Of a DNA stretch of 44,747 nucleotides, positions 16,970-23,741 are shown piece after piece. Both the position numbers and the translations under genes were made by a program. This DNA comes from a virus, in the IMG/VR virus record IMGVR_UViG_3300049734_000332, positions 1 to 44,747 of that record. One strand, given 5' to 3'. The notes beneath the pieces were generated by a model. It searched no databases. It was not told where the DNA came from and saw only the letters and a list, made by a program, of their open reading frames with translations. Every line of letters begins with the position of its first letter. Positions within the stretch are counted from its first letter, which is position 1.

Positions 16970-17448
16970 CCCGCAACCTCGACAGGGACACGCCGGTACG
17001 GAGGATCGCGAACAACCAGACGGCGATCCGCAACGAGGAACGCAAACCCGTCCTTGGCGGCTCCCTGATCTACGTGGGGGATTTCGTGGGTCCCGACGAT
17101 CCCGCGAACGACCCGCCGGACGCGAGTCCGGACTCGCCGCCTTGGGAGAACGGGTTCACGTATCTCGCCGGCAGCCCGGTGTGGTTCGCGCACGGAGTCG
17201 ACGGCGAAACGGACATGGGTGGAATGTATGACCTGATCACCGGCAGCCCGGTGTCGGGGACGGTGGCGTTCACGATGCCGCTCGAGTGGGCCACGGAGGC
17301 GCCGCCGCTGCATGTGTTCGCGGTGCTGATCGAGGAGGGCGCGTCCGACGACCTGGATATTTTCGCTGTTGCGTTGCAACGGATCGACTCTTCGACCGGC
17401 GAGGTCAGGATCTACTGGCCGATCTGCGCGGACCTGTGCGTGACCTGA
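16966..17448 (+). CDS. Minor tail protein
   Basis: GTG start (GTGA overlap), 160 residues. A charged N-terminus (TRNLDRDTPVRRIANNQTAIRNEERKP) resembles the attachment helix that starts many tail-tip proteins. It is followed by LGGSLIYVGDFVGPDDPAND, a Pro/Asp-rich loop, and a beta-rich domain (SGTVAFTMPLEWATEAP, LHVFAVLIEEGA, FAVALQRIDSSTGEVRIYWP). It is placed between the hub and the propeller protein. Function beyond being a tail-tip component is unknown. Confidence 0.5.
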   Translation: MTRNLDRDTPVRRIANNQTAIRNEERKPVLGGSLIYVGDFVGPDDPANDPPDASPDSPPWENGFTYLAGSPVWFAHGVDGETDMGGMYDLITGSPVSGTVAFTMPLEWATEAPPLHVFAVLIEEGASDDLDIFAVALQRIDSSTGEVRIYWPICADLCVT

Positions 17449-18452
17449 TGGCCGGCATCCGGATAGGAGGCACAGCGATCCTCGCGCAGCAGTACATCCC
17501 GTTTTGCAACACGGACGGGCAGCAGTGGATCAGCGTCGTCACCCCTGACCCGGGCCAAGACGAAGTGCAGATCAGCGCCACGACGGCGAACGCGATCGCC
17601 GCGCCGGTGTTGGCGCCGAACAGCAGCCTGGTCGCGTGGAAACAACAGGGCGGCATCCGTGTCGTCGAGCCGTCCGGCGCGAACGAAACCGAGATTGTCA
17701 ACTCGGCAGCAGGTGCGTGCTGGACACCACAGTGGCACCCGGACAGCAGCCACCTGATCTATGTCCAGAACGTGGGTGGCACAGGAACCGACGACGAGAT
17801 CCGCCGCGTCGACGCGGACGGGTCAAACGACACGCTGGTCTACACGGAACCGTCGAACCTGCCTATCGGCGGCTGCCAGTACACGTATGACGGCTCCAAG
17901 ATCGTGTTCAGCGTGCTGGTGAACAGCACCACGATCGGGGTGTGGGTGATGGACCCCGACGGCAGCAACGCGACGCAGCTTGACACGCACCCGACGTCAG
18001 GGGGGATCATCCGGCAGGAGGTGCCGCTGTTTCCGCTGGGGAAGGCGAACAACTGGGTGACCTGGAACGACAACACGGTGGCGTCCCCGACGTGGAAAAG
18101 GATGGACACGGACGGCACGAACGTGGTGACGTTGTGGACGTTCTCGGCGGGGTTCAGCAACCCTGTGTACGCAGGCTGGGCACCCGACGACAGCGTGATC
18201 TACCACCACAGGGACTCGAGCCGCGAGATATGGAGCGTTCCCGCGGACGGGTCCGCCGGCAGCCTGGTGTTCGACAACGCTTCGCAGGCTTATACGTCGG
18301 GGCCGTGGGTGTGGGCTCAGGCGCCGCTCAGGATCTATGACGTGGAGAACCAGGCGATCATCAACGACAACCTGACCAGCATTTTGGCGAACGGCACCGA
18401 CAACCGCGACGAGACGGACGGCACCAACACGGTGAGTTTCGTGACGGTATGA
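17448..18452 (+). CDS. TolB-like beta-propeller tail protein
   Basis: ATG start, 334 residues. At least four blades can be read, each ending in a DxDGSN-type turn: WTPQWHPDSSHLIYV with IRRVDADGSND, YTYDGSKIVFSVL with VWVMDPDGSNA, NWVTWNDN with WKRMDTDGTNV, and YAGWAPDDSVIYHH with IWSVPADGSAG. The HPDSS-LIYV and DADGSN pattern is characteristic of TolB/WD40-like (PD40) propellers. In bacteria these bind partner proteins or sugars. In a tail-tip operon a host-surface adhesin is the likely role (inference). There is no signal peptide. Confidence 0.65.
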   Translation: MAGIRIGGTAILAQQYIPFCNTDGQQWISVVTPDPGQDEVQISATTANAIAAPVLAPNSSLVAWKQQGGIRVVEPSGANETEIVNSAAGACWTPQWHPDSSHLIYVQNVGGTGTDDEIRRVDADGSNDTLVYTEPSNLPIGGCQYTYDGSKIVFSVLVNSTTIGVWVMDPDGSNATQLDTHPTSGGIIRQEVPLFPLGKANNWVTWNDNTVASPTWKRMDTDGTNVVTLWTFSAGFSNPVYAGWAPDDSVIYHHRDSSREIWSVPADGSAGSLVFDNASQAYTSGPWVWAQAPLRIYDVENQAIINDNLTSILANGTDNRDETDGTNTVSFVTV

Positions 18453-18465
18453 CCGCCGCTCGTTT

Positions 18466-18471
18466 TAGACT
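18466..18471 (+). promoter_or_regulatory. Possible leaderless promoter, -10 TAGACT six bases before ATG
   Basis: The gene at 18478 has no ribosome-binding site. TAGACT at 18466-18471 is followed by exactly six bases and the ATG. The same -10-N6-ATG geometry occurs at 28493 and 28383. The -35 region is weak (GTGACG at 18441-18446, 19-bp spacer). Confidence 0.35.
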
Positions 18472-18477
18472 TTCGGT

Positions 18478-18639
18478 ATGAGCGCAGGCAGGCCAGCGGA
18501 CCCTGTGTCGACGAACACGACGGCGGCGTTGATCGCTGTGCCTGTCGGCGCGGGCTCGGTGACGGTGGTGGGCCGTCCTGTGTGCCGTGTGATCACCCCG
18601 ACCGCGGCCACCCAGACCGCCGTGCCGACAGGAGCGTAG
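18478..18639 (+). CDS. Small tail-operon protein, unknown function
   Basis: ATG start, 53 residues, ending one base before the next gene's ATG. The sequence is short beta strands rich in Ala, Val and Thr (STNTTAALIAVPVGAGSVTV, VCRVITP) and ends TQTAVPTGA. It resembles a small virion decoration or linker peptide. No ribosome-binding site precedes it; a -10-like box lies six bases upstream of the ATG. Function not recognised. Confidence 0.45.
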   Translation: MSAGRPADPVSTNTTAALIAVPVGAGSVTVVGRPVCRVITPTAATQTAVPTGA

Positions 18640-19125
18640 ATGGCGAGCGTGCAGTTCAACATCTCGAAGGGCCGCGAGGTCGAGCTGTACGAGCGGGTCA
18701 ACACGAACGACCCCACGAACAGCGCGCTGATCCTGATGGTGCTGGAGTCAGGGTCAGCGTCGGGACTGTCGGGACTACCGGACTTCGACACGTTCGCGGC
18801 GATCCTGGCGGGCGGGTACACCGAGGTGGGGAACGCCAACTACGCGCGGAAAACGCTGACGGACGCTGACCTTGCCGCGTGGGCCCCGGACGACACGAAC
18901 AACTGGATCAGGCTGGTGCTTCCGTTGCAGTCGTGGGCGAACATCGGTTCAGGCGACACCTGGGATCTGGGGGTTGTCGGGTATGACCCAGACACGACAG
19001 GGGGAACGGACAGCGCGATCGTGCCGATCACGGGCAGCGAGCTCCGCGAGAACGGCACCGCTTTGGTGCCGAACAGCAGCACAATGGTGGTCGACTTCTC
19101 GAGCGCCTGGATCACCGCCACCTAG
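18640..19125 (+). CDS. Minor tail protein, unknown function
   Basis: ATG immediately after the preceding TAG, 161 residues. It begins with MASVQFNISKGREVELYERVNTNDPTN, a start seen in small structural proteins of tail operons. It continues with LILMVLESGSASGLS, an Asp/Thr-rich middle and two clear strands (WIRLVLPLQSW, TMVVDFSSAW). There are no catalytic motifs, signal peptide or membrane segment. It is followed by a strong GAGGGAGGAACC site for the next gene. It is probably a virion component by context. Confidence 0.5.
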   Translation: MASVQFNISKGREVELYERVNTNDPTNSALILMVLESGSASGLSGLPDFDTFAAILAGGYTEVGNANYARKTLTDADLAAWAPDDTNNWIRLVLPLQSWANIGSGDTWDLGVVGYDPDTTGGTDSAIVPITGSELRENGTALVPNSSTMVVDFSSAWITAT

Positions 19126-19136
19126 AGGGAGGAACC

Positions 19137-19277
19137 ATGGACGAAGAGGTGTTGGAGGAGACGCCCGGGAAAGAGGGCGACGATCAGAAGGCGTCGAAGG
19201 GCGCGCCGGTCGAACCTGTGCGCGGCAAGGACCTGGAGGACGCGCCTGATCTGAAGGACTCGGACGATGACGTCTGA
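19137..19277 (+). CDS. Acidic 46-residue protein
   Basis: ATG start with GGGAGGAACC directly upstream, one of the better ribosome-binding sites here. 46 residues, very acidic (DEEVLEETPGKEGDD, KDLEDAPDLKDSDDDV), predicted disordered, overlapping the lysin gene by 11 bp. Function unknown. The good site and the coupling to the lysin suggest it is translated and may time or chaperone lysin expression (inference). Confidence 0.55.
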   Translation: MDEEVLEETPGKEGDDQKASKGAPVEPVRGKDLEDAPDLKDSDDDV

Positions 19278-19758
19278 GCAGCGAACAGCGATCAGAGGCA
19301 TTCTGAAGCGGTATCTCGAACGGAGCGAGGCGAACAAGGCCGCGATCCACTACAGCCAGTTCCGTCCCCTCACAAGCCTCGGGGACAGCCCGTCAACGGG
19401 GTTCACCACCGACTGCTCCGGGCTCGTGATCAGCGCGTTCTACTGGGCCGACCTGTGGTTGCCGTACACCGTGAAGGACCCTGGTGGGTTCGGGTACACC
19501 GGGTGGGGCTGGACAGGCTCGATCCTGGAGACCAACAAGAAACGCAGGGTGCCGTTGGACCGCAAGTTTTTCGTGGGTGACATGGGGTTGTACGGAACCT
19601 CGTTGGCGCGCACAACACATGTGGTTGTTTGTCGCCGCAACGGTGACGCGATGAGCAGCGTGTGGACAAGCCACGGGAACGAGAAGGGCCCGTACGCGGT
19701 CCGGTTGAACTACCGGCGTGACCTGTTGTGTGTGGTGCGATCGGAGGCTCTGGCATGA
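19267..19758 (+). CDS. Endolysin, NlpC/P60-like cysteine peptidase
   Basis: ATG start, 163 residues. The catalytic Cys lies in FTTDCSGLVISAFYWA (C50), followed by GYTGWGWTGSILETN. The likely catalytic His is in TTHVVVCRR (H118), preceded by the FFVGDMGLYG strand. SHGNEKGPYAVRLNYR (135-150) completes the fold. This arrangement is that of NlpC/P60 peptidase modules in actinophage lysins, which cut peptide stems of peptidoglycan. It has no signal peptide, so release would depend on a holin; several membrane proteins follow. It lacks a cell-wall binding domain, which may be supplied by the next protein. Confidence 0.75.
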   Translation: MTSEQRTAIRGILKRYLERSEANKAAIHYSQFRPLTSLGDSPSTGFTTDCSGLVISAFYWADLWLPYTVKDPGGFGYTGWGWTGSILETNKKRRVPLDRKFFVGDMGLYGTSLARTTHVVVCRRNGDAMSSVWTSHGNEKGPYAVRLNYRRDLLCVVRSEALA

Positions 19759-20291
19759 ACCTACGCAAGACCGCGGAAACAACCGTGTCGATCACCCTTG
19801 GCTGGGACCCTGTGCCGTGCGAGGGCTACCTGTTTTTCAAGGACGGCGTGCGGGTGTCCCGCACGTTCGATCCGGCACGGAACTCGGTGAAGTTCTCGAA
19901 GCCGTACCAGTCGCTGGGTGTGCAGGCGATCGTGTTCACCGTCGTGAACGAAGGCACGTACCCGGGGTCGACGCCGCCGCCGGTCACGTACAAGAAGGTG
20001 GCGCCACGGGTTGCGTACCAGGCCGACGCGAGCGACGCGCGGTACTGCCTGTTCGAGCCGAACGGCCAGCTCCGCCCCGGGCTCGCGTGGATCGACGCGG
20101 CCAACCACGCGGCGGGTGTGCGCGACGAGGTTGCCCAATATGATCTGAACGGGTTGTGTTTGGGTGCGGAACGCACGGGGGGTTCCGCGGCGGACGGGAT
20201 CGTGTCAGCGAAAGAGATCGACGGGAGACCGTTGTGCGAGCTTCCGATGACAGGGGACCCGACACAGAACACGGGAAGTTGGAAGGTGTGA
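19755..20291 (+). CDS. FN3-like module protein next to the endolysin
   Basis: ATG start (ATGA overlap with the lysin), 178 residues. Residues 8-60 (TTVSITLGWDPVPCEGYLFFKDG, then RVSRTFDPARNSVKFSK) are clearly related to the N-terminal domain of the beta-helix protein at 6929 (TTITLGWDTQQGIVGYVFYANG). A TPPPVTYKK linker leads to a second region (YCLFEPNGQLRPGLAWIDAANHAAG, AADGIVSAKEIDGRPLC). There is no signal peptide. Position suggests a cell-wall-binding partner of the lysin or a virion component with a shared surface module. The second half is not recognised. Confidence 0.5.
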   Translation: MNLRKTAETTVSITLGWDPVPCEGYLFFKDGVRVSRTFDPARNSVKFSKPYQSLGVQAIVFTVVNEGTYPGSTPPPVTYKKVAPRVAYQADASDARYCLFEPNGQLRPGLAWIDAANHAAGVRDEVAQYDLNGLCLGAERTGGSAADGIVSAKEIDGRPLCELPMTGDPTQNTGSWKV

Positions 20292-20337
20292 GTGGCGTGA
20301 CTGCGGCAGTCGTCAGGCATCCATCGGGAGGGGCCAG

Positions 20338-20547
20338 TTGCCCGGTCGGCAAGAGTCGCGCGAAAAGGTACTGCGGGGGATAGCAGTCACCGTGACCGTC
20401 GTGTGGGTGGTCGCGACATTGGTACAAGTCATTGACCCTTCGCGGACGGTGCCGGCGACGGTGAACGTGATCATGGGGATGGTGGTGTCCGCGTTGTTCG
20501 GGGCGGCGGCGGTGGCGGGCACACGCAGGAACGGGAACGGGAAGTGA
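20338..20547 (+). CDS. Small membrane protein, holin candidate
   Basis: TTG start with GGGAGG about 9 bases upstream, 69 residues. A basic N-terminus (PGRQESREKVLRG) is followed by two hydrophobic segments (IAVTVTVVWVVATLVQVI and VNVIMGMVVSALFGAAAVAG) and a basic tail (TRRNGNGK). Two transmembrane helices with a short loop and a charged C-terminus fit a class II-type holin. A longer product beginning upstream in another frame (GTG at 20288) is less likely. Other holin candidates lie just downstream. Confidence 0.55.
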   Translation: MPGRQESREKVLRGIAVTVTVVWVVATLVQVIDPSRTVPATVNVIMGMVVSALFGAAAVAGTRRNGNGK

Positions 20548-20550
20548 CTG

Positions 20551-20988
20551 ATGCCTGACCGTGTTGTCCGCAAAACGCTCGAGCTGATCGGGAAGCACAC
20601 CAGCCTGGTGGTGTTCGTTCTGACGGTGACGATGTTGATCGCCGCGATCTTCGCCGCCCTCGGGTGGAACGAGGCGCGCGAGGCTCAACGCCGCCTCACA
20701 TCGGTGGAGCAGCAGCAACGAGACGAAGCGACAGGCAAAGACATCGCGGACGTCACGACGTGTTTCAACCAGTCATACACCACTCCCACCCTGATCGTGA
20801 TTTTGCGGGGGATCGCGGTGAAACTCGACTCTGACCCGAGGGACGCGACGCTCGCGTTGATCGACCAGATGGATAACGACATTCCCACCCTTCAGGATTG
20901 CAGGATGCTCGCCCGGAGGCTCGGGATCGACCCGAGTCCCTACATACGGAACCCGTCGGCACGCGCGGGAGAAAGAGGCACACCATGA
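20551..20988 (+). CDS. Single-pass membrane protein of the lysis region
   Basis: ATG start three bases after the preceding stop, 145 residues. One transmembrane helix lies at about residues 17-37 (SLVVFVLTVTMLIAAIFAALG). A heptad-like region (NEAREAQRRLTSVEQQQRDEA) and a C-terminal soluble domain with two cysteines (C67, C117) follow. The layout (short inside N-terminus, one helix, coiled coil outside) resembles spanin-like or anti-holin proteins, but no family is recognised. The C-terminus overlaps the next gene (ATGA). Confidence 0.45.
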   Translation: MPDRVVRKTLELIGKHTSLVVFVLTVTMLIAAIFAALGWNEAREAQRRLTSVEQQQRDEATGKDIADVTTCFNQSYTTPTLIVILRGIAVKLDSDPRDATLALIDQMDNDIPTLQDCRMLARRLGIDPSPYIRNPSARAGERGTP

Positions 20989-21074
20989 ACCTGTCAGCAA
21001 GCGACGTGGCGTTGATCACGATCGCTGTCGCGCTCGTCGTGGCAGTGCTGTTCGGCTTCAACATCACCGAATAG
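20985..21074 (+). CDS. 29-residue membrane peptide
   Basis: ATG start with GAAAGAGG 7-8 bases upstream, overlapping the previous stop (ATGA). After MNLSASD the peptide is one hydrophobic helix (VALITIAVALVVAVLFGF) ending NITE. Good coupling and a ribosome-binding site support expression. It may be a small holin or antiholin component. It is too short for family assignment. Confidence 0.5.
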   Translation: MNLSASDVALITIAVALVVAVLFGFNITE

Positions 21075-21090
21075 GAAGGAACAGGCCCAC

Positions 21091-21285
21091 ATGGATTTCG
21101 TGAGACAGGCAGCCAAAGCAATCTACGCGGCGGTCGTCGGGTTCCTCGGCTCCCTCGTAGTGGTTATGGTGGGGGACGTGGGGTTCGGTGACATCACCGA
21201 CGGCCAGTGGGTCGCGGCCGTGTTGCTGGGTTTGACCGCCGGTGGCGGCGTGTACGGCATCAGAAACAAGGCGGGCGAGGGATAG
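21091..21285 (+). CDS. Holin-like membrane protein
   Basis: ATG start after GGAAGGAACAGGCCCAC, 64 residues. Two hydrophobic helices (AAKAIYAAVVGFLGSLVVVMVG and GQWVAAVLLGLTAGGGVYGI) are joined by GDVGFGDITD and followed by a short charged tail (RNKAGEG). This two-helix layout ending in a GGGVY-x-(V/I)-x-N motif is typical of small actinophage holins. Of the membrane proteins in this block it is the best match to a known pattern. It would form the membrane lesion that releases the lysin. Confidence 0.6.
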   Translation: MDFVRQAAKAIYAAVVGFLGSLVVVMVGDVGFGDITDGQWVAAVLLGLTAGGGVYGIRNKAGEG

Positions 21286-21522
21286 GTGCTCGTTGACGAG
21301 CTGATGGTGCGACTGAGGTTCACCGACATGGGGTTGACCAACAGCGAACTGGTGGTGTTGCAGGCGGCGGCGGACGGGCTGACCGCGAAGCAGACGGGAG
21401 AGAAGATCAGGCGTTCACCGGAAACGGTGAAACACCATTTCAAGGGGATCTATTCGAAGCTGAACGCGAACAACAAAACACACGCGGTCGCGATCGGGTT
21501 CCGTCAGGGTCTGATCAAGTAA
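21286..21522 (+). CDS. LuxR/GerE-type HTH protein
   Basis: GTG start directly after the holin stop (TAGGTG), 78 residues. Residues about 17-77 form a complete LuxR-type DNA-binding domain: LTNSELVVLQAAADGLTAK, the turn QTGEKIRRSPETVKHHFKGIYSKL, and NNKTHAVAIGFRQGLI. The SPETVKHH recognition helix and the KL-A-x-N-x-THAV ending are diagnostic. There is no receiver or ligand domain, so it acts as a stand-alone DNA binder. As the last rightward gene before the convergent early block it could control late or lysis transcription. Its stop overlaps the opposing HNH gene. Confidence 0.75.
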   Translation: MLVDELMVRLRFTDMGLTNSELVVLQAAADGLTAKQTGEKIRRSPETVKHHFKGIYSKLNANNKTHAVAIGFRQGLIK

Positions 21523-21808
21523 CGCGGTTGAGGCGCCGTTCGCACGCTTCGCGGCCGGCGATGGTGGGGTGACGGTGACGGCATGTTTTGTGCCGCGTCC
21601 CGCCCAGTCCCCGCAGCACCCCGTGCACCTGCGAGTGATGGGCGGCGCAAACCTGGACGGTCCGTGAGTCGGGGTCTGTGGGGTCTACGTGGTGGTGGTG
21701 GATCAGCCCGCGGCACGGTCCGACGGCGTCACCCAGCAGGTGGTCAACGACGCAGTAGTCGCGCGGCAGGCTCCGCCACGCCTGCTTGTCGTACACAGTT
21801 TTGTTCAC
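21515..21808 (-). CDS. HNH-type nuclease-like protein
   Basis: GTG start, 97 residues. The centre holds an HNH-like sequence: CRGLIHHHHVDPTDP, then VQVCAAHHSQVHGVLRGL with the metal-binding His residues. CVVDHLLGD precedes it, and a Cys/His tail (CRHRHPTIAGREACERR) may bind zinc. It ends convergently with the LuxR-type gene (8-bp overlap) and is the last gene of the leftward block. Phage HNH proteins often assist packaging, but those usually sit beside the terminase. Here it may be part of DNA metabolism or a homing-type element. There is another HNH gene 17 bp upstream. Confidence 0.6.
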   Translation of the reverse strand: MNKTVYDKQAWRSLPRDYCVVDHLLGDAVGPCRGLIHHHHVDPTDPDSRTVQVCAAHHSQVHGVLRGLGGTRHKTCRHRHPTIAGREACERRLNRVT

Positions 21809-21825
21809 CGCAGTCCACGCCTTGT

Positions 21826-22074
21826 CTACCCGATACCGTAACGGTCCAGTCGGCCGTTATGGACGCTGTCGTGGCAGAGTCGGCACAGCCACAAAAGGTT
21901 CTTTTCCGAGTCGTCACCGCCCTGTGACCTGAACAGCGTGTGGTGCGGGTCGGTGCCGGGTCTGCGCTCACAGATTTCGCAGGGCTCACCGAGGTGCTCG
22001 AGCCGGAACTGGCGCAGCGCCTCCGGGTCCTTGATACGCCCGGGAGGGCGCGGGTCGAAACTAGCGGCTGGCAA
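21826..22074 (-). CDS. HNH endonuclease (small)
   Basis: TTG start overlapping the upstream gene by 14 bp, 82 residues. It has two CxxC-like knuckles: GEPCEICERR near residue 32 and LLWLCRLCHDSVHNG near residue 62. Between them DPHHTLFRSQGGDDSEKN provides the first catalytic His and the Asn. This is the compact zinc-bound HNH architecture of phage endonucleases. It acts on DNA, possibly nicking or processing during packaging or recombination. Tandem placement with another HNH gene suggests duplication or two specificities. Confidence 0.75.
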   Translation of the reverse strand: MPAASFDPRPPGRIKDPEALRQFRLEHLGEPCEICERRPGTDPHHTLFRSQGGDDSEKNLLWLCRLCHDSVHNGRLDRYGIG

Positions 22075-22546
22075 GCGCCGCGTCCTTCACGCGGAGAATC
22101 TCCTCGCGGCGATCGTCCGGGCGCAGAAAGAACACCCACCGGTCCTTCACAGACTGAGGCTCACCGTTCTTCCACGAACCGTTTCCCGTGGGAGGGGGGC
22201 GTAGGCGGTGCCACGTTGGTGCCCACGTCCAGTTACATGCCTTGTACAAGCTGCCGGTGTGACCGACAGACGGGTCAGAGTAGGACACCACTGTGGTGAC
22301 CTGCGGCTCCTCGCGGCGCAGACATTTCGCGACCGCGCTCCATTGCCGTGACCCACCGTTTGGGATTCCTTCCAAACACCAGCGGACCAGCTCGAGCCAC
22401 GTTCCATCCTGTGGCAGACGCCGGGACGTGGGCTTGGCGAGCACTAGCACCCCGTATTCGTCTGACCAGGCGAAGCCGCGTCCTGTATGCCCAAGGTAGT
22501 GGAGTTCATCGAGGTAGTGAGCGACAGTGAGGACGGGGACTCTCAT
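22061..22546 (-). CDS. Mom-like (GNAT-type) putative DNA-modification protein
   Basis: ATG start overlapping the upstream stop (ATGA on the - strand), 161 residues. It contains DEYGVLVLAKPTSRRLP, LELVRWCLEGIPNGGSRQWSAV, AKCLRREEPQVTTVVSYSDP and SVGHTGSLYKACNWTWAPTW. The block 'SYSDP-x-GH-x-G-x-YKA-x-NW' and the preceding substrate-loop pattern recall the Mom family, GNAT-fold enzymes that hypermodify adenine in phage DNA. The C-terminus (NGEPQSVKDRWVFFLRPDDRR) is also conserved-looking. Adjacent C5-methyltransferase and DNA-binding genes support a role in DNA protection. The family call is from memory of motifs and needs a profile search. Confidence 0.5.
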   Translation of the reverse strand: MRVPVLTVAHYLDELHYLGHTGRGFAWSDEYGVLVLAKPTSRRLPQDGTWLELVRWCLEGIPNGGSRQWSAVAKCLRREEPQVTTVVSYSDPSVGHTGSLYKACNWTWAPTWHRLRPPPTGNGSWKNGEPQSVKDRWVFFLRPDDRREEILRVKDAALASR

Positions 22547-23061
22547 AGCGGCCTGTGGCAGCACCGGCAAGTCCGCGGATCGGTTGGCTCGTCGGTGCGG
22601 AGCGCGTCCCTCAACTGGTGGTGGGACAGTCGCTCCGTCTCGGCCCGCTCGAGCCACTCCACCTGCGCGGAGTGATCCACGTTCACCTCCCCCGTGCTCG
22701 TGTCCACCACCTCGAGCGCCGCGACGGCCCGGTGGTGGGACCACGACAGGTTCTCCCGGCGGATCGAGCGTGGCACCTTCTGGGACACGCGGAGGTATTC
22801 GAGCATGCCGGCCTCGCTGATCTGAAGGACCTCAGCGGCCTGCGCTGCTTTGTCCGGGAACTGTGTTTCCCCTAGCAGCAGCCAGTCGCCGATCGCGAAC
22901 CGCAGCGACTGGTGCATCCGGCCCAGCAGGCCGCCGACGGCTTCGTATTCGCTGTAGGTGAGGTCTGGTTTGTGGAGGTACAGGCCGGTGGCTTTGAGAG
23001 CTCCGTTGGCGGCGAGCTCGTCCAGGAGCTTGGTGTGGCGGACAGGCAGCGTCTCGGTCAC
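22543..23061 (-). CDS. ParB-HTH-like DNA-binding protein
   Basis: GTG start (GTGA overlap with the methyltransferase stop), 172 residues. After an unrecognised N-terminus (residues 1-45) comes FAIGDWLLLGETQFPDKAAQ, then AAEVLQISEAGMLEYLRVSQ, KVPRSIRRENLSWSHHRAVAAL and ERLSHHQLRDALR. This resembles the ParB/KorB HTH domain (A-x-L-G-S-V-x-x-VP-R plus an L-x-x-x-H-x-x-A segment). The ParB N-terminal CTPase/nuclease box is absent. The C-terminus ends in a Cys cluster (CRCCHRPL) that may bind metal. It could bind specific sites such as the dispersed palindrome (speculative), or regulate early genes. Confidence 0.5.
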   Translation of the reverse strand: MTETLPVRHTKLLDELAANGALKATGLYLHKPDLTYSEYEAVGGLLGRMHQSLRFAIGDWLLLGETQFPDKAAQAAEVLQISEAGMLEYLRVSQKVPRSIRRENLSWSHHRAVAALEVVDTSTGEVNVDHSAQVEWLERAETERLSHHQLRDALRTDEPTDPRTCRCCHRPL

Positions 23062-23741
23062 GCGGCCACCTTGATGCGATGAAACAACTGTCGTCCGATG
23101 AACTCCGTGTACGCAGGAGGAATGCTCTCGGATAGCTCCTCGAGCGTCATCCAGTCGATCCCCATCGCTTCCCGCTGCTTCGCGAGCGGGATGTCCCAGG
23201 AGCCGATCTCGATCGTGGCGCGAACGAGGCCGGTGCTCTTTCCGGTGCGCGCGACGGAGCGTCCGCCGGGGTAGCGGTCGGGGCCGTTGAGCAGGTGGCG
23301 GCACGGCCAGGTGGGTGGCTCGAGCGGCCAGTTCGTCTCGAACAGCCGGTGCCGTTGCACCTCGAGGGGCGGGTCGAGCATCGTCCCGCACAACTGCACC
23401 GGGTCACGCAAGGGGGCGCCGACGACGTTCTCGATCATGTATGGCAGCCCGGTCGCCTCGACAAGCACGCGGGTGGCGTCGATCAGATCCGGGTACTCGC
23501 CCACGTTGCCGGTGCGCTGATAGGCGGTGAACGCCTGACACGGCGGACTCGCGTGGATCGCGTCGAACAACCTCGCCACCGGCCGCTCCTCAAGAAACAT
23601 GAGGGCGCTGTCCTGGATGAACTCGAACGGGTAGTTCGGCTGGGGCGCAATGTCCACGCCGACGACGTCGAATCCGGCGCGGTGGTATCCCATGGACGCT
23701 CCACCGGCCCCGCAGAACAGATCCAAGAGGCGTGGTTTCAT
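23058..23741 (-). CDS. DNA (cytosine-5) methyltransferase
   Basis: ATG start overlapping the next gene upstream, 227 residues. Motif I DLFCGAGG is at residues 7-14, the catalytic motif IV SPPCQ at 65-69 (C68), and motif VI IENV at 103-106. QRHRLFETNW corresponds to motif VIII. The target-recognition region is short, and the C-terminal half is compact compared with 300-400-residue bacterial enzymes, as in small phage methylases. It would methylate cytosine in phage DNA, most likely against host restriction. Specificity cannot be read from sequence. No cognate restriction enzyme is seen, so it is an orphan methylase. Confidence 0.88.
   Translation of the reverse strand: MKPRLLDLFCGAGGASMGYHRAGFDVVGVDIAPQPNYPFEFIQDSALMFLEERPVARLFDAIHASPPCQAFTAYQRTGNVGEYPDLIDATRVLVEATGLPYMIENVVGAPLRDPVQLCGTMLDPPLEVQRHRLFETNWPLEPPTWPCRHLLNGPDRYPGGRSVARTGKSTGLVRATIEIGSWDIPLAKQREAMGIDWMTLEELSESIPPAYTEFIGRQLFHRIKVAA

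Noticed and set aside
20288-20383. A 31-codon GTG frame after the FN3-like gene
   Set aside because: It overlaps the start of the better-supported membrane protein at 20338 and has no domain-like content.
21834-21846. ACCGTAACGGT as a further palindrome copy
   Set aside because: Only half of the consensus is present; the central TACGTA is missing.
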